Below, one piece after another: positions 8,048 to 15,850 of a DNA stretch of 64,000 nt. This DNA is from Spirosoma panaciterrae DSM 21099 (GTDB taxonomy: Bacteria; Bacteroidota; Bacteroidia; Cytophagales; Spirosomataceae). Under the pieces are notes generated by a model, which did no database searches, was not told where the DNA came from, and was given only the letters and a program-made list of their open reading frames with translations. The DNA is taken from positions 124,001 to 188,000 of the forward strand of contig NZ_KB893228.1 of the NCBI RefSeq assembly GCF_000374025.1. Reading direction: 5' to 3'. Each line of letters opens with the position of its first letter. The first letter of the stretch is position 1. The translations under genes and the position numbers were made by a program.

Positions 8048-8069
8048 CGAAGCTTCGTTTGCTCTCCTC

Positions 8070-8106
8070 TAAAGTTGCTGTATGTATTTACCTCATAAAC
8101 AGCAAC
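8070..8106 (+). promoter_or_regulatory. putative riboswitch expression platform: start-codon hairpin
   Basis: GTTGCTGT at 8074-8081 pairs perfectly with ACAGCAAC at 8099-8106, directly before the thiM ATG at 8107. TAAAGTTG at 8070-8077 is a perfect 8-nt complement of CAACTTTA at 7958-7965, which includes the 5' strand of P1. The two pairings share 8074-8077 and exclude each other. I infer a switch: with TPP P1 forms and the hairpin hides the start; without TPP the anti-P1 pairing opens it. Confidence 0.55.
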
Positions 8107-8913
8107 ATGACTCAACTCAAAACCACAATCTGGACCGATGTAGAACGCATTCGTGCGCAGGCTCCTCTGATTCACAACATTACCAACTTCGTCGTCATGA
8201 ACAATACGGCCAATGCCTTACTGGCGCTTGGTGCTTCGCCCGCGATGGTTCATGCCCCCGAAGAAGTCGAAGAATTTGTTGCCATCTCAAGCGCTTTGGT
8301 GGTCAATATCGGTACGCTCGATGCCACATTTGTAGCTGGTATGAAACGCGCCATGAAACAGGCCAAAGCCCTGGGCAAACCCATTGTTTTCGACCCGGTT
8401 GGCGTAGGTGCCACTTCGTTTCGCAATACGGTTAGTGAAGAGTTGCTGACGCTGGCAGCGCCTGACATTATTCGCGGCAATGCGTCCGAAATTATGGCAC
8501 TGGCCGGTCTGAACGCCCAAACCAAAGGCGTTGATAGTTTGTATGGCTCCGATGCGGCTGTCGATGCAGCTCAGCGGCTGAGTTCGGTATGGGGCTCGGT
8601 GGTGGTCATCAGTGGCGAAATCGATTACATTATTCACGGTGACCGAACCGCCAAAATCGCTAACGGGCATCCCCTGATGACGAAAGTGACGGGTATGGGT
8701 TGTACAGCAACGGCCTTAACGGGCGCTTTTGCGGCTGTCAACACCAACTATTTTCAGGCAGCCACGCACGCAATGGCGGTAATGGGCGTAGCGGGGGAAC
8801 TGGCCGTAGCCAAGAATCCAGCACCCGGTAGCTTGCAGGTCAACTTCCTGGACGCCCTGTATCAACTGACCGAAGCCCAACCGACCGACACCCTCAACCT
8901 GACCCACTCGTGA
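8107..8913 (+). CDS. thiM: hydroxyethylthiazole kinase
   Basis: A 268-residue ThiM. It phosphorylates 4-methyl-5-(2-hydroxyethyl)thiazole with ATP, salvaging the thiazole half of thiamin. Visible family marks: HNITNFVVMNNTANALLALG (23-42, substrate site), FDPVGVGAT (95-103), RGNASEIMAL (123-132) and VTGMGCTATAL (194-204), the anion hole with Cys199, where many homologs have TGTGC. I use the ATG at 8107, which follows the riboswitch platform hairpin; a TTG at 8059 would start inside it. The stop overlaps the thiE start by 4 bp. First gene of a TPP-controlled operon. Confidence 0.95.
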   Translation: MTQLKTTIWTDVERIRAQAPLIHNITNFVVMNNTANALLALGASPAMVHAPEEVEEFVAISSALVVNIGTLDATFVAGMKRAMKQAKALGKPIVFDPVGVGATSFRNTVSEELLTLAAPDIIRGNASEIMALAGLNAQTKGVDSLYGSDAAVDAAQRLSSVWGSVVVISGEIDYIIHGDRTAKIANGHPLMTKVTGMGCTATALTGAFAAVNTNYFQAATHAMAVMGVAGELAVAKNPAPGSLQVNFLDALYQLTEAQPTDTLNLTHS

Positions 8914-9536
8914 ATCGCTTATATCTGGTAACCGACAGCGATGTGGCCCGAAAGGCGGGTCATACGCTTCCGTTTGTTGTGGAAGAAGCCTGTCGGGCAG
9001 GTGTCCGATGGGTACAATTGCGGGAGAAAGACCTGTCGACACGGGCTTTTCTGGAAATGGGCGCTGAAATCAAACCAATCACACAGGCTTACGGAGCCAA
9101 ACTGATTATCAACGACCGAGTCGATGTGGCCCTGGCGCTCGATGCCGATGGTGTTCATGTTGGTCAGGACGATATGCCCTACCCGATGGTTCGGGCGCTG
9201 CTTGGCCAAGACAAAATCATTGGCCTGTCGATCAACAATCTGGACGAATTACAAGCCATTCACAGCGACGAACTGGATTATCTGGGCATAGCTACAATTT
9301 TCCCAACGGGTACCAAACAGGATACGTCGAGTTTGCTCGGACTGGAAGGACTTCGGCAAATCTGCGCTCAGACCAGCCTGCCAACCTTCGCGATTGGCGG
9401 CATCAATGCCCAAAACATTCAGCAGGTAATGCAAACGGGTATAACAGGGGCCGCCGTCGTATCAGCCATTTGCGGCCACCCATCGCCCTATGAAGCCAGC
9501 CGGGAATTATTAATGAGTGAAAGAGTGAAAGAGTGA
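8910..9536 (+). CDS. thiE: thiamin phosphate synthase
   Basis: A 208-residue ThiE, which joins the pyrimidine (HMP-PP) and thiazole phosphate to make thiamin monophosphate. The TIM-barrel signature motifs are all present: QLREKD (37-41, diphosphate binding), INDRVDVA (67-74), GVHVGQDDMP (81-90), FPTGTK (131-136, PP-binding loop) and AIGGI (161-165). It starts at a GTG (8910) inside the thiM stop, GTGA, so the two are translationally coupled. The last residues, MSERVKE, are encoded by the left arm of the 9519-9571 inverted repeat, so the C-terminal tail was probably added by repeat insertion. Confidence 0.95.
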   Translation: MNRLYLVTDSDVARKAGHTLPFVVEEACRAGVRWVQLREKDLSTRAFLEMGAEIKPITQAYGAKLIINDRVDVALALDADGVHVGQDDMPYPMVRALLGQDKIIGLSINNLDELQAIHSDELDYLGIATIFPTGTKQDTSSLLGLEGLRQICAQTSLPTFAIGGINAQNIQQVMQTGITGAAVVSAICGHPSPYEASRELLMSERVKE

Positions 9537-9571
9537 ATACCTGCCGGGTGGCTTCACTCTTTCACTCTTTC
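9519..9571. repeat. 19-bp inverted repeat overlapping the thiE end
   Basis: GAAAGAGTGAAAGAGTGAA (9519-9537) pairs with 9553-9571. It lies inside the operon between thiE and thiD and overlaps the thiE stop, so it may cause partial termination or mRNA processing rather than a full stop. Its GAGTGAA units resemble those of the repeat at 24480-24552. Confidence 0.75.
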
Positions 9572-9584
9572 GCTATTTACACTT

Positions 9585-10391
9585 ATGAACACATACATCC
9601 GTACATTAACCATTGCTGGCTCCGATAGTGGCGGAGGGGCTGGTATTCAGGCTGATCTGAAAACATTCTCGGCACTGGGCTGCTACGGCATGTCGGTGCT
9701 GACCGCCCTGACGGCCCAAAATACAAAAGCCGTTACAGGCATTTTTCCGGTGTCGCCCGCTTTTATTGTTGAGCAATTGAAAGCCGTATTAAGCGACATT
9801 GGGGTCGATGCCGTTAAAATTGGTATGCTTCATTCGCCCGACATCATCGAGCAGGTAGCCACCACATTACGCGCGTTCAATGTATCGACTATTGTGCTCG
9901 ACCCAGTTATGGTTGCCAAGAGTGGCGATAAACTCCTTCAGGACGAAGCCGTCGATGCGTTGAAAACCTACCTGCTTCCACTGGCGTCGGTTATTACTCC
10001 AAACCTACCCGAAGCCAGCGTATTGCTGGGGCGATCTGTAGAGACGAAGGCGGATATGCTGCCTGCGGCTGCCGGTCTGGCAACGCTTTGTCCGGGAGCG
10101 ATTCTGGTAAAAGGAGGCCATTTAGTGGATGATGAAAGTACCGATCTACTCTACATTTCGGCCAATGAACAACATTGGTTTCCGACGACGCGCATCCTTA
10201 CCAACAATTCGCATGGCACGGGCTGCACACTGTCGTCGGCCATTGCGGCTGGCCTGGCGAAAGGCTTATCGGTCGTTGATGCCGTTTCGATGGCTAAAAC
10301 ATATTTGACAGGGACGCTACAAGCCGGAGCCGATTACAAATTAGGGTATGGGCACGGCCCTGTTCACCATTTTTATAACGTCTGGCGATAA
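9585..10391 (+). CDS. thiD: hydroxymethylpyrimidine kinase / phosphomethylpyrimidine kinase
   Basis: A 268-residue ThiD of the ribokinase-like fold. It phosphorylates HMP and then HMP-P to give HMP-PP for ThiE. Motifs: TIAGSDSGGGAGIQADLKTF (9-28, substrate site), LDPVMVAKSGD (105-115), ITPNLPEA (137-144), LVKGGH (174-179) and SHGTGCTLSSA (209-219), the anion hole with catalytic region. Length is normal for the family. It follows thiE by 48 bp that contain an inverted repeat, and precedes tenA by about 100 bp, so it is still likely to be in the riboswitch-controlled transcript. Confidence 0.95.
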   Translation: MNTYIRTLTIAGSDSGGGAGIQADLKTFSALGCYGMSVLTALTAQNTKAVTGIFPVSPAFIVEQLKAVLSDIGVDAVKIGMLHSPDIIEQVATTLRAFNVSTIVLDPVMVAKSGDKLLQDEAVDALKTYLLPLASVITPNLPEASVLLGRSVETKADMLPAAAGLATLCPGAILVKGGHLVDDESTDLLYISANEQHWFPTTRILTNNSHGTGCTLSSAIAAGLAKGLSVVDAVSMAKTYLTGTLQAGADYKLGYGHGPVHHFYNVWR

Positions 10392-10401
10392 GAAATAGAA
10401 C

Positions 10402-10457
10402 GCGGATTTTATGATTCATTAAGATCTGTGTAAATCATAAGGGTCATAAAAATCCGT
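10402..10457. repeat. imperfect hairpin (CGGATTTTATGA ... TCATAAAAATCCG)
   Basis: The thiD-tenA gap holds an imperfect dyad: GCGGATTTTATGA near 10402-10414 and TCATAAAAATCCGT near 10444-10457, with one bulge, and AATCAT/ATGATT elements between them. Similar sequences are scattered in many Cytophagales genomes, by my recollection. It could weaken tenA expression relative to thiMED. Confidence 0.5.
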
Positions 10458-10489
10458 CGGTCCGCCGAGCGGTTCCATAAGCAATAAGT

Positions 10490-11140
10490 ATGAAATTCAC
10501 TGAACGACTCTGGCAGGACATTGCCCCTATTTATAACTCTATTCTGAAACATGGTTTTGTGAATGAGTTGATGGCAGGAAGTCTACCAACGTTCCTGTTT
10601 CAGTACTACATTCAGCAGGACGCCCTCTATCTGGCCGATTTTAGCCGTGCGCTCAATCTACTGGCTGCCCGGTCGATCCGTACGGATGATGTGTTGCAGT
10701 TTACTCAGTTTGCTCAAAACGCCATTCTGGTTGAGCGGGCGCTGCACGAAACTTATTTTTCGATTTATGCCATTGAACCGGCTACGCAAAAAATGCCCGC
10801 CTGTTTTGCCTATACCAATTACCTGCTGGCCACTACGTCGCTCCAATCCATTGCCGTTGGTGCAGCAGCGGTACTACCGTGTTTCTGGATCTATCGGCAG
10901 GTGGGCAAACATATCTACCAACAAGCCCTTCAGGAAAACCCCTACCGAACGTGGATCGATACCTATGCAGGCGAAGCATTTGATGTATCTGTCAACCAAA
11001 TGCTGGCCATAACGGATCGGCTGGCCGAACAGGCAGGAGCAGCCGAACGACAACAAATGCAGGACGCCTTCCGCATATCGAGTCAACTGGAGTGGTATTT
11101 CTGGAACGATGCCTATACGCAGAATCAGTGGCAGGTATGA
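10490..11140 (+). CDS. tenA: TenA-family aminopyrimidine aminohydrolase (thiaminase II)
   Basis: A 216-residue TenA. It hydrolyses degraded thiamin pyrimidines (aminomethyl-HMP) to HMP so that ThiD can reuse them. Key residues are visible: YYIQQDALYL with Asp44, the catalytic Cys131 in VLPCFWIYRQVG, NPYRTWIDTYAGEAF (150-164) and Glu201 in LEWYFWNDAY (200-209). All are in the positions expected for TenA-C (cysteine) enzymes. It is the last gene of the thi operon; its presence next to thiM suggests the operon serves mainly salvage, since no thiC, thiG or thiH is visible. Confidence 0.93.
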   Translation: MKFTERLWQDIAPIYNSILKHGFVNELMAGSLPTFLFQYYIQQDALYLADFSRALNLLAARSIRTDDVLQFTQFAQNAILVERALHETYFSIYAIEPATQKMPACFAYTNYLLATTSLQSIAVGAAAVLPCFWIYRQVGKHIYQQALQENPYRTWIDTYAGEAFDVSVNQMLAITDRLAEQAGAAERQQMQDAFRISSQLEWYFWNDAYTQNQWQV

Positions 11141-11233
11141 TGGACTTTTTTAAGATTACTGACCGTTAACTAAAAAGCCTGATTGTTAACAAGATAACCA
11201 ATAGACACCTACAAAAACAAACCTATACGTGAG

Positions 11234-11241
11234 TAGCTTTA
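11234..11241 (+). promoter_or_regulatory. -7-like element TAGCTTTA before the AraC gene
   Basis: TAGCTTTA differs from TAnnTTTG in the last base and would give a leader of about 14 nt to the ATG at 11261. No -33 element is obvious. Confidence 0.35.
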
Positions 11242-11260
11242 AGGAAACACAGCTCCTACC

Positions 11261-12115
11261 ATGTTTTTCTTTAAAGAATACGCTCCTCATCCCGCTCTGC
11301 ACGATTTTATTCGCCACTACTGGATTATCCATATCCAGTTTGACAGCCGTACACTCCGCCAATCGCCATCGCCCAAGCCCTATCCGCCCACGGCCGAACA
11401 GTGCCTGTATTTTTACCCCTTCGATTTACCCCATAGCGTTTCGGTCGGTAGCCAAACACCCCTCTCAGCCGCATCGAGCAATATAGTCGGGCAGCAGCTC
11501 ACTCGTCAGAACATCACCATCAAGCCCAATTATCTGATGCTCAAAGTCAGCTTTCATCCGGGGGCACTGTTTCGGTTGCTGGGTGTGCCGATGTATCTGC
11601 TGGCTGATGGCGTTGCTGACCTGGAATCGGTCACGAGCCATACATTAAAGGAAGTAAACGAGCGACTGCCCGAAGCCCTCAGTTACGCAGCTATGATTCA
11701 TCTGGTGGAAGATTTCCTGCTCAAAAAAGCGGCTCAGTGCCGCCAGGACGTATTGCCCATCGACCGGGTTGCCCGGCAAATGCTTCGTTCGTCGGCTTAT
11801 CACCAACTCGACCGATTAGCCCATGATGCCTGCCTCAGCCCACGCCAGTTTGAGCGCAAGTTTCGTGAGCGGGTTGGCGTTAGCCCAAAACTGTTTACGC
11901 GTATCGCCCGATTTGGTCAAGCCTATAAACTCCGCGAAACAAGCCCCGGCCGCTCCTGGGCCGACATTGCCTATGCGTGTGCGTATTACGACCCGAATCA
12001 TCTGGTTAAAGATTTTCAGCAGTTTGCGGGTGCTACGCCCAGCCAGTTGTTTGCCGACGAACTGGCCCTTCAGCAGTTCTTTACCGCTTACGAACAGGCT
12101 GGCTTACGAGGCTAA
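11261..12115 (+). CDS. AraC-family regulator, paralog 1 (DUF6597-type sensor domain)
   Basis: A 284-residue transcription regulator. Residues 1-150 form the N-terminal sensor domain shared with five paralogs in this window (FFKEYAPHPALHDFIRHYWI at the start, YPPTAEQCLYFYPF near 45, LMLKVSFHPGALFRLLG near 90-107). Residues about 165-265 are the two helix-turn-helix units: LDRLAHDACLSPRQFERKFR, then GVSPKLFTRIARF and ADIAYACAYYDPNHLVKDF. The ligand is unknown. The stop lies 3 bp before box 1 (12119-12136) in front of the next gene, so it probably activates that gene. Closest in layout to the 31967 and 28932 genes, which are also followed by a box. Confidence 0.88.
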   Translation: MFFFKEYAPHPALHDFIRHYWIIHIQFDSRTLRQSPSPKPYPPTAEQCLYFYPFDLPHSVSVGSQTPLSAASSNIVGQQLTRQNITIKPNYLMLKVSFHPGALFRLLGVPMYLLADGVADLESVTSHTLKEVNERLPEALSYAAMIHLVEDFLLKKAAQCRQDVLPIDRVARQMLRSSAYHQLDRLAHDACLSPRQFERKFRERVGVSPKLFTRIARFGQAYKLRETSPGRSWADIAYACAYYDPNHLVKDFQQFAGATPSQLFADELALQQFFTAYEQAGLRG

Positions 12116-12118
12116 GGT

Positions 12119-12164
12119 TGTCGTTTTTTTACTATGCTCTGCGTGCTGCATTTCCTCAGCTTTG
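12119..12164 (+). promoter_or_regulatory. AraC-type box 1 with -7 element
   Basis: TGTCGTTTTTTTACTATG at 12119-12136, followed exactly 38 bp from its first base by CAGCTTTG (12157-12164), a -7-like element. It lies 62 bp before the ATG at 12181 and directly after an AraC gene. See the finding on the shared box. Confidence 0.65.
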
Positions 12165-12180
12165 TCTGAAACACACGACC

Positions 12181-12786
12181 ATGATTCATTCGATTAACCA
12201 CCTTAAAACAGCGGGCATCTGCTATGTGCTGACCGGAATTGGCTATCTCATTTTTGGGTATCCGTTCTGGTTCCTGGGAGCTAAAGACGAAGCGCTGGAC
12301 GGCACGTTTGTATTGCCGTTTCTTTTTGTAAACAAGGTACTTTTTTCGCTGGAACCGTCCTTCTGGCTTGGGCCTGTATCTATTGCCTGTATGTTTATAG
12401 GCGCTTATTCGCTTTGGGAGGCAGGCGAACCAACTGGGTTTGGGCCCCGACGCAAATGGTTGGCCTTAGCCATGATTAGTGCCGGCCTCTACTTTTTAAG
12501 TGGCTGGATACCCTTGCCCTTCGCTCCGTTAGGGGCTTTCATGAATGGTGTAAGTATGTTACTAGTTGGGGTTGCCACCCTAAAAGCGAATATATGGACG
12601 GGCTGGAAACGGTATATACCACTTGTTGTCGGATGCTTTCCATTTTTATTCATGTTTCCGTTGCTGATTATCACCGGAGCCAGGCCACCAGCCATGATCG
12701 GACTATGGGCTTTTCCATGGATGGCACTTGGGGTGGCCGCCTGGCAGCGTAGCCAGGAAATCAGTGTGCAAACAACTCAGATCTAG
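12181..12786 (+). CDS. membrane protein of unknown function, 201 aa
   Basis: A polytopic membrane protein with about six hydrophobic segments (for example AGICYVLTGIGYLIFGYPFW near residues 10-29 and VVGCFPFLFMFPLLIITG near 150-167). I do not recognise the family. It contains charged DEALDG after the first segment and a WEAGEPTGFGPRRKW loop. I start it at ATG 12181: the longer frame from TTG 12118 would translate the regulatory box. The upstream AraC gene and box 1 suggest that it is the regulated partner of paralog 1, perhaps a transporter or a membrane-stress protein. Confidence 0.65.
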   Translation: MIHSINHLKTAGICYVLTGIGYLIFGYPFWFLGAKDEALDGTFVLPFLFVNKVLFSLEPSFWLGPVSIACMFIGAYSLWEAGEPTGFGPRRKWLALAMISAGLYFLSGWIPLPFAPLGAFMNGVSMLLVGVATLKANIWTGWKRYIPLVVGCFPFLFMFPLLIITGARPPAMIGLWAFPWMALGVAAWQRSQEISVQTTQI

Positions 12787-12803
12787 TCACTTGCTGCGCA
12801 AAA

Positions 12804-12849
12804 TGTCCGATTCTTACCACCAGATTGCCTGATACGTACACAAATTTTG
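12804..12849 (+). promoter_or_regulatory. AraC-type box 2 with -7 element
   Basis: TGTCCGATTCTTACCACC at 12804-12821 with AAATTTTG at 12842-12849, start-to-start distance 38 bp. It lies 72 bp before the cupin ATG at 12876. The box is nearly the same as box 3 in front of the paralogous cupin at 22282. Confidence 0.65.
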
Positions 12850-12875
12850 CATAACGGCTTATTCAGAAGACAGTT

Positions 12876-13424
12876 ATGCAACGCAGAAAATTCCTCACAA
12901 TAACCCTAGCGGCTCCTGCAATACTGGCGCATGGCGAAACCAGTAACACAGCCAGTAATCCAACTCCATTTGTTGTCAAATCAGGCGACGCCCGTTTTGG
13001 CGTCCATACGCCCTATCGCGGTATCAATGGCAACGACGTTAAAATATCGGGCAAAGATACAGGTGGACAATTGGCTGTATTTGAGTACATTGGGAAGCAG
13101 AAAGTTGGCCCGTCTTTACACATTCATCACGATCAGGACGAGATGTTTTCGATCATCGAAGGCGAGTATCTGTTTCAGGTAGGCAAGGAACAATTTACCG
13201 TAAAGGCAGGCGATACCGTGTTTGCCCCGCGCGGTATTCCGCATTCCTGGATTCAATTGTCGGACTATGGTAAACAAGTGTACATGGTACAGCCAGCCGG
13301 TAACCTGGAGGACTTCTTCCTGACAATGAACGAACTGAAAGGCCCACCAACCGAAGAGTTAAGCCAGAAGCTACATAAAGAACATGGCATGACCGTGGTT
13401 GGGCCACCGCTGACGTTAAAATAA
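12876..13424 (+). CDS. exported cupin protein, paralog A
   Basis: A 182-residue cupin. The N-terminus MQRRKFLTITLAAPAILAHG has the twin arginine and hydrophobic stretch of a Tat signal. The cupin motif 1 is HIHHDQDEMFSIIEGEYLF (about 87-105), with His and Glu ligands for a metal, and motif 2 is PRGIPHSWIQ (about 124-133). Tat export suits a protein that folds around its metal in the cytoplasm. Enzymes of this shape include quercetin-type dioxygenases, but the substrate is unknown. It forms an apparent operon with the AraC gene at 13510, with a hairpin between them. Paralog of the protein at 22282-22827. Confidence 0.82.
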   Translation: MQRRKFLTITLAAPAILAHGETSNTASNPTPFVVKSGDARFGVHTPYRGINGNDVKISGKDTGGQLAVFEYIGKQKVGPSLHIHHDQDEMFSIIEGEYLFQVGKEQFTVKAGDTVFAPRGIPHSWIQLSDYGKQVYMVQPAGNLEDFFLTMNELKGPPTEELSQKLHKEHGMTVVGPPLTLK

Positions 13425-13430
13425 ATAGCA

Positions 13431-13499
13431 TAGGGCATGGGGTTTGGGGCATAGGGTCGATGGCCATATTTCACCCTATGCCCCAAACCCCATGCCCTA
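13431..13499. terminator. 27-bp perfect inverted repeat (GGGGCATAGGG family)
   Basis: Positions 13431-13457 and 13473-13499 are perfectly complementary with a 15-nt loop. It separates the cupin from its AraC gene and may lower expression of the regulator relative to the cupin. The core GGGGCATAGGG recurs in the imperfect dyad near 58716-58810. Confidence 0.8.
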
Positions 13500-13509
13500 C
13501 CCCCACTCT

Positions 13510-14352
13510 ATGAACGGCATATACGACTACCGACTTCCCAGCCCAGCCTTACGTGAATACGTGAGGCTCTTTCAGATTATTGGCTGCGAATTTCCGGCAT
13601 CGTTGTCCAATTTACCCGTAAAAGCCTACTGGCCCCGCGCCGAAAATTGCCTGTCGCTGTTCCCGAAAGACCCGGAGAAAATCGAATATGGCTTCGACGG
13701 CAAAGCCCTCGACAGCCCGCGCTCGCGGTTGTATGGTCAACATACGCTGGCTACCAATCGGCATGTCGGGCGCGATTTCATGGTGTTCCAAATCCAGTTT
13801 CAACCGGGGGCTTTGTTTCGCCTGACGGGGCTTCCTATCTCCGAACTGACCAATACGTTTGTGGATGCCGAAGCCATTTTCTCGACGGAAATCCAGCGGG
13901 TAAACGAACGGTTGGGTTATACGAAACATTACACCGAAATGATCCCGATTGTAGAAGACTTTCTGAGGCACCTTATCAATAAATCCCGGTATAAACAGGC
14001 CCGGTCCATTGATAAAGTTTCGCAGTATCTGCTAAACTACCCGGCAGGCGTTTCGCTGGATTGGTTAGCCGATCAGGCCTGTTTATCGCAACGGCAGTTC
14101 TACCGACAGTTTGTCGAGTGTATAGGTACAAGCCCGAAACTCTATAGCCGTATTGCCCGCTTCGAAAACGCAATGAAACTGAAAAATGCCCGTCCAAACC
14201 TCGACTGGCTTAGTGTAGCCGTCGAGCTGGGGTATTACGATTACCAGCATCTGGTCCGGGATTTCAAGGAGTTTACCCGGCTGACACCCAACGCCTTTTC
14301 CGAAGCCGAAGCGAAATCACCCGAGCGTGTGTTCGGTGTGGCCGAAACGTAA
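13510..14352 (+). CDS. AraC-family regulator, paralog 2
   Basis: A 280-residue regulator. It starts MNGIYDYRLPSPALREYVR, almost the same as the paralog at 22840, and shows the sensor-domain pieces YWPRAENCLSLFPKDPEKIEYGF (given here in outline), QIQFQPGALFRLTGLP and the HTH units SLDWLADQACLSQRQFYRQF and VAVELGYYDYQHLVRDF (about 175-260). I take the ATG at 13510; the longer frame from 13444 would translate the hairpin. It follows the cupin whose promoter carries box 2, so it probably controls its own operon. Ligand unknown; the cupin product or substrate would be a natural guess. Confidence 0.88.
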   Translation: MNGIYDYRLPSPALREYVRLFQIIGCEFPASLSNLPVKAYWPRAENCLSLFPKDPEKIEYGFDGKALDSPRSRLYGQHTLATNRHVGRDFMVFQIQFQPGALFRLTGLPISELTNTFVDAEAIFSTEIQRVNERLGYTKHYTEMIPIVEDFLRHLINKSRYKQARSIDKVSQYLLNYPAGVSLDWLADQACLSQRQFYRQFVECIGTSPKLYSRIARFENAMKLKNARPNLDWLSVAVELGYYDYQHLVRDFKEFTRLTPNAFSEAEAKSPERVFGVAET

Positions 14353-14376
14353 GTCTCTACTGATTCATACCTTGAA

Positions 14377-15078
14377 TTAACTCATCAGTAACGCAGAGTG
14401 AGGTTCAGGAACACGAAACCCCTTCGCCATTAATCGGCCCGCCAACGACATCTCAAACGCAAATACCGGAATGGCACAAATGGTCCCCCAAACCGAAATC
14501 TGGGAGTAGAGGCCAGCCATCACAAACATAGCGGACAGAAAAATTAAAGGCCCGCCAATAAACCCCAGGATTGGTATGAACCGGGGCACGAGCTTCGACT
14601 TGTAGAGCAGATAACTTAGCATCAGCGTATTAGGCCCCAATGCGATATTAGGCCCGAACAGGAAAGTCCAGTCATGAACAGCCACCAATACCTTACCGGC
14701 TGTCAGCAAAGAGGCCGTATCAGACGTTGCTCCAGTTGCAAACTGATGATTCAACGTCACGATGGCTAACAGGCTGATGATACCCACGACAATGATCGCG
14801 GCTTCAAGAAGTCGGCCACAAACATAGCCAAGAGCCAGACTCTCGTTTTGTTTTTTCAGAACCGGAAATACGGAAATAGACGTACCAATCACGGAAAAGG
14901 CAAGGATAATTTCAAAAAAAGCGCCCATAATCACTTGGTTTTCATACCTGGAATCCTGTAAAACATAATTAGGCTGGTGAAGAATGGGATCGTATAACGC
15001 AAGTCCCAGGATGGCTGTAACAGCCGCGCTGATAAAGAGCGAACCGACAACGGTAGCAAGGGTTCGGGTTGGTTTCAT
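14377..15078 (-). CDS. DUF4386-family membrane protein
   Basis: A 233-residue protein with about six membrane segments and the DUF4386 pattern: a first segment with ATVVGSLFISAAVTAILG, YENQVIMGAFFEIILAFSVIG (about 45-65), RLLEAAIIVVGIISL and NTLMLSYLLYKSKLVPRFIPI (about 150-170). Function unknown; members are often found next to regulators in Bacteroidota. It is the last gene of a three-gene minus-strand set with a barrel protein and a START-domain protein whose promoter region carries a LytTR-like operator, so it may be under the two-component system at 16626-18355. Confidence 0.8.
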   Translation of the reverse strand: MKPTRTLATVVGSLFISAAVTAILGLALYDPILHQPNYVLQDSRYENQVIMGAFFEIILAFSVIGTSISVFPVLKKQNESLALGYVCGRLLEAAIIVVGIISLLAIVTLNHQFATGATSDTASLLTAGKVLVAVHDWTFLFGPNIALGPNTLMLSYLLYKSKLVPRFIPILGFIGGPLIFLSAMFVMAGLYSQISVWGTICAIPVFAFEMSLAGRLMAKGFRVPEPHSALLMS

Positions 15079-15118
15079 CGGGGTATAAATTAATCGTTAT
15101 TCGTTATGTTCAGCCAAA

Positions 15119-15838
15119 TCAGTAGTGTTTACGTCCGAGCGGATTGGTGGCCCAGGGCTGGGAGACAAGCAGGCCGACATTCAGGAATCGATTGTATCGG
15201 TCCACCCCGTTCGATACACTGCTGAGCCCGTAACTATACCGAACGTCGATAGCCAGCCGCTTTTTCCGGAGAGGAAAAGCGTATCCAACGCCCACCTGTG
15301 CCCCCGTTTCCCAATGGTTGAACGTTCCATTGGTATGCCCAAAGTCAATTGCCATCTTTTTTTGAGGAGTCACATCGGTTCCTTCCGCGAGCATCGTGCC
15401 GCCAAGCGTATAGTTCACGTAAGGTCCACCATTCAGGTAAAATCGCCCCAGGTGAAATCGTGCCAGAACAGGTACTTCCAGGGTATACAACCGAACCGTC
15501 GAAGGAGTGGTAGTTAGCGGATTATTTGCCAGCAGCCTGCCGCCCTTCATGACCACATAAAGTTCGGGCACCAGCGAAAAGTGAGTCGTAATCCCGGCCT
15601 GAAACGAGGCTCCTATCTGTGCGCCTAAAACCCCTTTTTTGTAGTCTTTCAAGGTATTGTTCTGGCTACCGTAGTTGAAATGCGTAGTTACGCCATTGAG
15701 TAGCAGGTTAAGCGAAGTCTGTTGCGAAAACGCCTGTTTGCTAGACAGACTGAACACTACAAAAAACAGCAACCGGGTCGTGCGCCAACCAAAACGGGTT
15801 GCAGCTACCCTTCGGAACATGTTGAGTGAAGTAGTCAT
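15119..15838 (-). CDS. PorT-like outer membrane beta-barrel protein
   Basis: A 239-residue protein with an N-terminal export signal (hydrophobic LLFFVVFSLS near 23-32, followed by KQAFSQQ). The rest shows amphipathic beta-strands of an 8-stranded barrel: GVLGAQIGASFQAGITTHFS, YTLEVPVLARFHLGRFYLNG and a C-terminal strand ending near FLNVGLLVSQPW. This fits the PorT/outer membrane beta-barrel family common in Bacteroidota, with unknown cargo. It lies between the START-domain gene (12-bp gap) and the DUF4386 gene (40-bp gap) on the same strand. Confidence 0.75.
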   Translation of the reverse strand: MTTSLNMFRRVAATRFGWRTTRLLFFVVFSLSSKQAFSQQTSLNLLLNGVTTHFNYGSQNNTLKDYKKGVLGAQIGASFQAGITTHFSLVPELYVVMKGGRLLANNPLTTTPSTVRLYTLEVPVLARFHLGRFYLNGGPYVNYTLGGTMLAEGTDVTPQKKMAIDFGHTNGTFNHWETGAQVGVGYAFPLRKKRLAIDVRYSYGLSSVSNGVDRYNRFLNVGLLVSQPWATNPLGRKHY

Positions 15839-15850
15839 CAGGTTGTTTTT

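Noticed and set aside
8059..8106. TTG start of thiM at 8059
   Set aside because: It would place coding sequence over the riboswitch platform hairpin; the ATG at 8107 begins the conserved ThiM N-terminus.
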